A stretch of 6,089 nucleotides of DNA from Parvularculaceae bacterium. GTDB taxonomy: Bacteria > Pseudomonadota > Alphaproteobacteria > Caulobacterales > Parvularculaceae. Where the stretch lies: NCBI GenBank assembly GCA_013389125.1, contig JACADX010000037.1, positions 1 through 6,089 of the forward strand, given 5' to 3'. Both the position numbers and the translations under genes were made by a program. Of this stretch, positions 3,870-6,089 are shown one piece after another (position 1 is the stretch's first letter; every line of letters starts with the position of its first letter). The notes below the pieces were generated by a model. That model ran no database searches and had not been told where the DNA came from. It was given only the letters and a program-made list of their open reading frames with translations.

Positions 3870-5585
3870 ATGAATAAGCTCGTTTACTCAGAGACTCTGA
3901 ATCAGGCTGGCAAGTCGCTGCAACCCACATTCGCTGAACTCTTTACGCCGAAGCTCGTGACCGTGCTTCGCGAGGGGTATGGGGCGAAAGAGCTGCGTGC
4001 GGACGCGTTCGCCGGCCTCACCGTCGCCATCGTCGCGCTGCCGCTGTCAATGGCGATCGCGATTGCTTCGGGCGTAGGGCCGGAGCGCGGACTTTACGCC
4101 GCGATCATCGGCGGGTTCCTCGTTTCGGCGCTCGGCGGCAGCCGCTTCCAGATCGGCGGTCCTGCTGGCGCATTCATCGTGCTTGTCGCCGCGACCGTCG
4201 GAAGGCACGGCGTCGATGGGCTCATTCTCGCAACGTTATTGTCCGGCTTCATGCTGGCCGCCGCCGGCTATCTGCGCCTCGGCAGCTATGTTCAGCTGAT
4301 CCCTTTTCCCGTGACCGTCGGCTTCACTGCGGGGATCGCGGTCATCATTCTTGCAAGCCAGTTCAAGGACCTCTTCGGGCTCTCCCTCGAAAGTGACGCG
4401 CACGGACCGATCGTCGACAGCCTCGTCGCCGATTTCGGCGCGCGTGAGACGGCAAATCCCTTCGCGATCGGCGTTTCGGCGGCGACGATCGCGATCATCG
4501 TCGTCTTCCGGAAGTGGCGGCCGGCTTTCCCGGGGATCCTTGTTGCGGTGATCGCGGCGTCCGTCGCGACCGCGCTTTTCGACCTGCCGGTCGAAACCAT
4601 CGCCGACCGCTTCGGCGCGATCGAGGGCGGCCTTTTGGCGCCGACCCTTCCGCCGATCTCGCTCGCGCGGATCGGCGCTGTCCTGCCTGACGCCTTCGCG
4701 TTCTTCCTCCTCGGCGCGATCGAGTCGCTTCTCTCGGCGACGGTCGCCGATTCGATGACCGGCCGCCGGCACCGGTCAAACTGCGAACTCGCCGCGCAAG
4801 GCGCCGCGAATGTCGCGTCGGCGCTCTTCGGAGGCATGGTCGTAACTGGCACAATCGCGCGCACCGCGACGAATGTCCGGGCCGGCGCGCACGGTCCCGT
4901 GGCCGGCATGCTTCACGCGGCGTTTCTTTTCGCATTCATGGCGGCGGCGGCGCCCCTGCTTGGCTATGCGCCCCTTGCCGCGCTCGCCGGCGTCCTCGCG
5001 GTCGTCGCCTGGAACATGGTGGAGAAAGAATCCTTCATCGCGCTCCTGCGCGGATCAAAAGGCGACGCCGCCGCGCTCCTCGCGACGTTTCTCCTGACGG
5101 TCTTCCGCAGCCTCACCGAAGCGATCGCCGCCGGCGTCGCGATCGGCGCGGTCGCTTTCATTCACCGGATGGCGAGCGCGGCGCAGGTGACCATGGCGGC
5201 GCCGCTCATCCGACGCGACGAAGCCGACGCGCCGCCAGGGGAGCGCACCGCCTACGATCCGACGGCCGCCGCCGGCGCCGGGCGGGCGACCGCGATTTAC
5301 CGGATTTCGGGCGCCGTCTTTTTCGGATCGGCCGCGAGCCTCGGCCTTGCGCTCGACCGGATTCTCGCCGGCGAAAAGACGTTCATTCTCGATTTCGAAA
5401 ACGCCGCTTTCGTCGATTCGTCCGGCGCGCAGGCCATCCGCAGCTTCGTCGACAAGGCGCGCCGCCAGCAGGTTGAGGTCGTCATCACGGCCGCCGCGCC
5501 GGCTGTCCGCGCCGAACTGGAACGCGCCGGCATGACGCCGCCGCGCATTCGCTACGCGGCGACGATCGCGGAAGCGTCCGCGTGA
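3870..5585 (+). CDS. SulP-family anion transporter with C-terminal STAS domain (sulfate or bicarbonate)
   Basis: This 571-aa inner-membrane secondary transporter belongs to the SulP (SLC26-like) family, which moves sulfate, bicarbonate or related anions. The transmembrane domain spans about residues 45-435. Family signatures are AGLTVAIVALPLSMAIAIAS (48-67), GLYAAIIGGFLVSALGGSRF (74-93) with IGGPAGAFIVL, and IESLLSATVADSMTG (284-298) followed by RRHRSNCELAAQGAANVASA and GGMVVTGTIARTATNVRAGA (321-340). After a polar linker (about 445-475), a STAS domain occupies about 476-568 with the anti-sigma-antagonist core ILDFENAAFVDSSGAQAIRS (506-525), including the DSSG loop whose serine is the phosphorylation site in SpoIIAA-like proteins. 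Length is normal. The ATG has no good ribosome binding site (upstream GGTACGCG). AGGAGG at 3791-3796 lies 7 nt before an in-frame CTG at 3804, which could add 22 residues. Substrate cannot be read from sequence; a sulfotransferase neighbour and the leader position favour sulfate weakly. Confidence 0.93.
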   Translation: MNKLVYSETLNQAGKSLQPTFAELFTPKLVTVLREGYGAKELRADAFAGLTVAIVALPLSMAIAIASGVGPERGLYAAIIGGFLVSALGGSRFQIGGPAGAFIVLVAATVGRHGVDGLILATLLSGFMLAAAGYLRLGSYVQLIPFPVTVGFTAGIAVIILASQFKDLFGLSLESDAHGPIVDSLVADFGARETANPFAIGVSAATIAIIVVFRKWRPAFPGILVAVIAASVATALFDLPVETIADRFGAIEGGLLAPTLPPISLARIGAVLPDAFAFFLLGAIESLLSATVADSMTGRRHRSNCELAAQGAANVASALFGGMVVTGTIARTATNVRAGAHGPVAGMLHAAFLFAFMAAAAPLLGYAPLAALAGVLAVVAWNMVEKESFIALLRGSKGDAAALLATFLLTVFRSLTEAIAAGVAIGAVAFIHRMASAAQVTMAAPLIRRDEADAPPGERTAYDPTAAAGAGRATAIYRISGAVFFGSAASLGLALDRILAGEKTFILDFENAAFVDSSGAQAIRSFVDKARRQQVEVVITAAAPAVRAELERAGMTPPRIRYAATIAEASA

Positions 5586-5588
5586 GCC

Positions 5589-6089
5589 TCAGCGCTTCAG
5601 CGCGCCCGTCGCCAGATCGACGCCTTGAGCCTCGAGCGCCCGCCGCAGAGGATCGATCCGCGACCCATAGGCGCCGGCGCGCTCGCCTTTGAGGCTCACC
5701 TCGCCGCGCACCTGGATTGCGCTGATCGTCGGCGCGATGGCGCGCGCCTTCTGGAAGTCGCGACAGCCTTCCTCCCATTGGAGGCCGCAAAGCGCGATCA
5801 GCCGCTTCGCCTCGACGTCGAAGCCCCTGACAAAATCCTCATACTGAACGGTGTGGAAGCGCCCCGGCAGAACGCGCTCGAAATGATCGACGAGTTTCGC
5901 GTAGAGCCCGTAACGCTTTGCAATATCGTCGAAGTTCGTCGTCCAAGCCCAGAATTTCAGCATGTCCTGACGCCAGATCGCGAGGCCGTTTTCGACCGGA
6001 TTGCGGCGGACATTGATGATGACCGATCTTGGAAAGACCTGCGCGATGAAGCCGGCCGCTTCGAGATTGAGGAGATTCTTGTCCGTAAA
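5589..6089 (-). CDS. Sulfotransferase-family protein, C-terminal part (5' end outside window)
   Basis: The reading frame is open from the window edge (first codon at 6089) to the stop at 5591-5589, giving 166 residues. The pattern is that of bacterial PAPS-dependent sulfotransferases, often fused to TPR repeats: TDKNLLNLEAAGFIAQVFPR (2-21), VIINVRRNPVENGLAIWRQD (23-42, the region that binds the 3'-phosphate of PAPS), then the F/W-rich stretch, IAKRYGLYAKLVDHFERVLP, the VQYEDFV motif, LIALCGLQWEEGCRDF and the late IQVRGEVS element. Such enzymes transfer sulfate from PAPS to hydroxyl or amino groups of glycans, peptides or small molecules. The N-terminal 5'-phosphosulfate-binding loop and any TPR repeats lie outside the window. 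The serine usually found about eight residues after the arginine of the 3'-phosphate motif is alanine here (A37). The stop is 3 bp from the transporter stop, tail to tail. Acceptor unknown. Confidence 0.88.
   Translation of the reverse strand, partial: FTDKNLLNLEAAGFIAQVFPRSVIINVRRNPVENGLAIWRQDMLKFWAWTTNFDDIAKRYGLYAKLVDHFERVLPGRFHTVQYEDFVRGFDVEAKRLIALCGLQWEEGCRDFQKARAIAPTISAIQVRGEVSLKGERAGAYGSRIDPLRRALEAQGVDLATGALKR

Noticed and set aside
4236..4935. Long - strand frames inside the transporter gene
   Set aside because: They are antisense shadows typical of GC-rich coding DNA, very rich in R, A and S, with no domain pattern.

Overview
The window is GC-rich, with the codon use and gene content of an alphaproteobacterium. 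The order lnt - XRE regulator of the PhrR/PraR type - metK is a familiar arrangement in Hyphomicrobiales (Rhizobiales), so that order is the most likely source. This placement is inferred from gene order and protein features, not from a search.

Layout. (1) Positions 1-2467 are a conserved core block on the + strand: the C-terminal part of apolipoprotein N-acyltransferase (lnt, 1-611), a 142-aa helix-turn-helix regulator (726-1154) and S-adenosylmethionine synthetase (metK, 1244-2467). The gaps hold a perfect 7-bp hairpin (633-666) before the regulator, and a bulged hairpin plus a 12-bp AT-rich palindrome before metK. (2) Positions 2468-3869 are visibly less GC-rich and look like an accessory insertion: an unrecognised HTH protein on the - strand (2568-3386) and, divergent from it, a 48-aa single-pass membrane protein on the + strand (3621-3767). 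Their promoter candidates overlap at an AT-rich palindrome and tandem repeat, the classic layout for a regulator acting on itself and its neighbour. (3) Positions 3768-5585 hold a structured leader and a full SulP-family anion transporter with a C-terminal STAS domain. (4) Positions 5589-6089, on the - strand, are the C-terminal part of a sulfotransferase-family protein, convergent with the transporter and only 3 bp from it.

The part most worth a second look is 3765-3870, between the small membrane protein and the transporter. The stop of the small ORF overlaps the ATG of a 7-codon ORF. That mini-ORF ends directly against a perfect AGGAGG. A strong two-tier hairpin then follows (9-bp outer and 8-bp inner stem, then CGCTTTT), and the transporter ATG itself has no clear ribosome binding site. 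The AGGAGG stands 7 nt from an in-frame CTG. This could be a cis-regulatory RNA for an anion transporter, possibly related to the described alphaproteobacterial sul1 RNA motif; an attenuator; or a non-canonical start site.

How the genes may work together: metK supplies SAM, SulP may import sulfate (or bicarbonate), and the sulfotransferase would use PAPS made from sulfate. The sulfur theme is suggestive but not shown by the sequence. No tRNA, rRNA, CRISPR array, insertion sequence or replication origin was seen.
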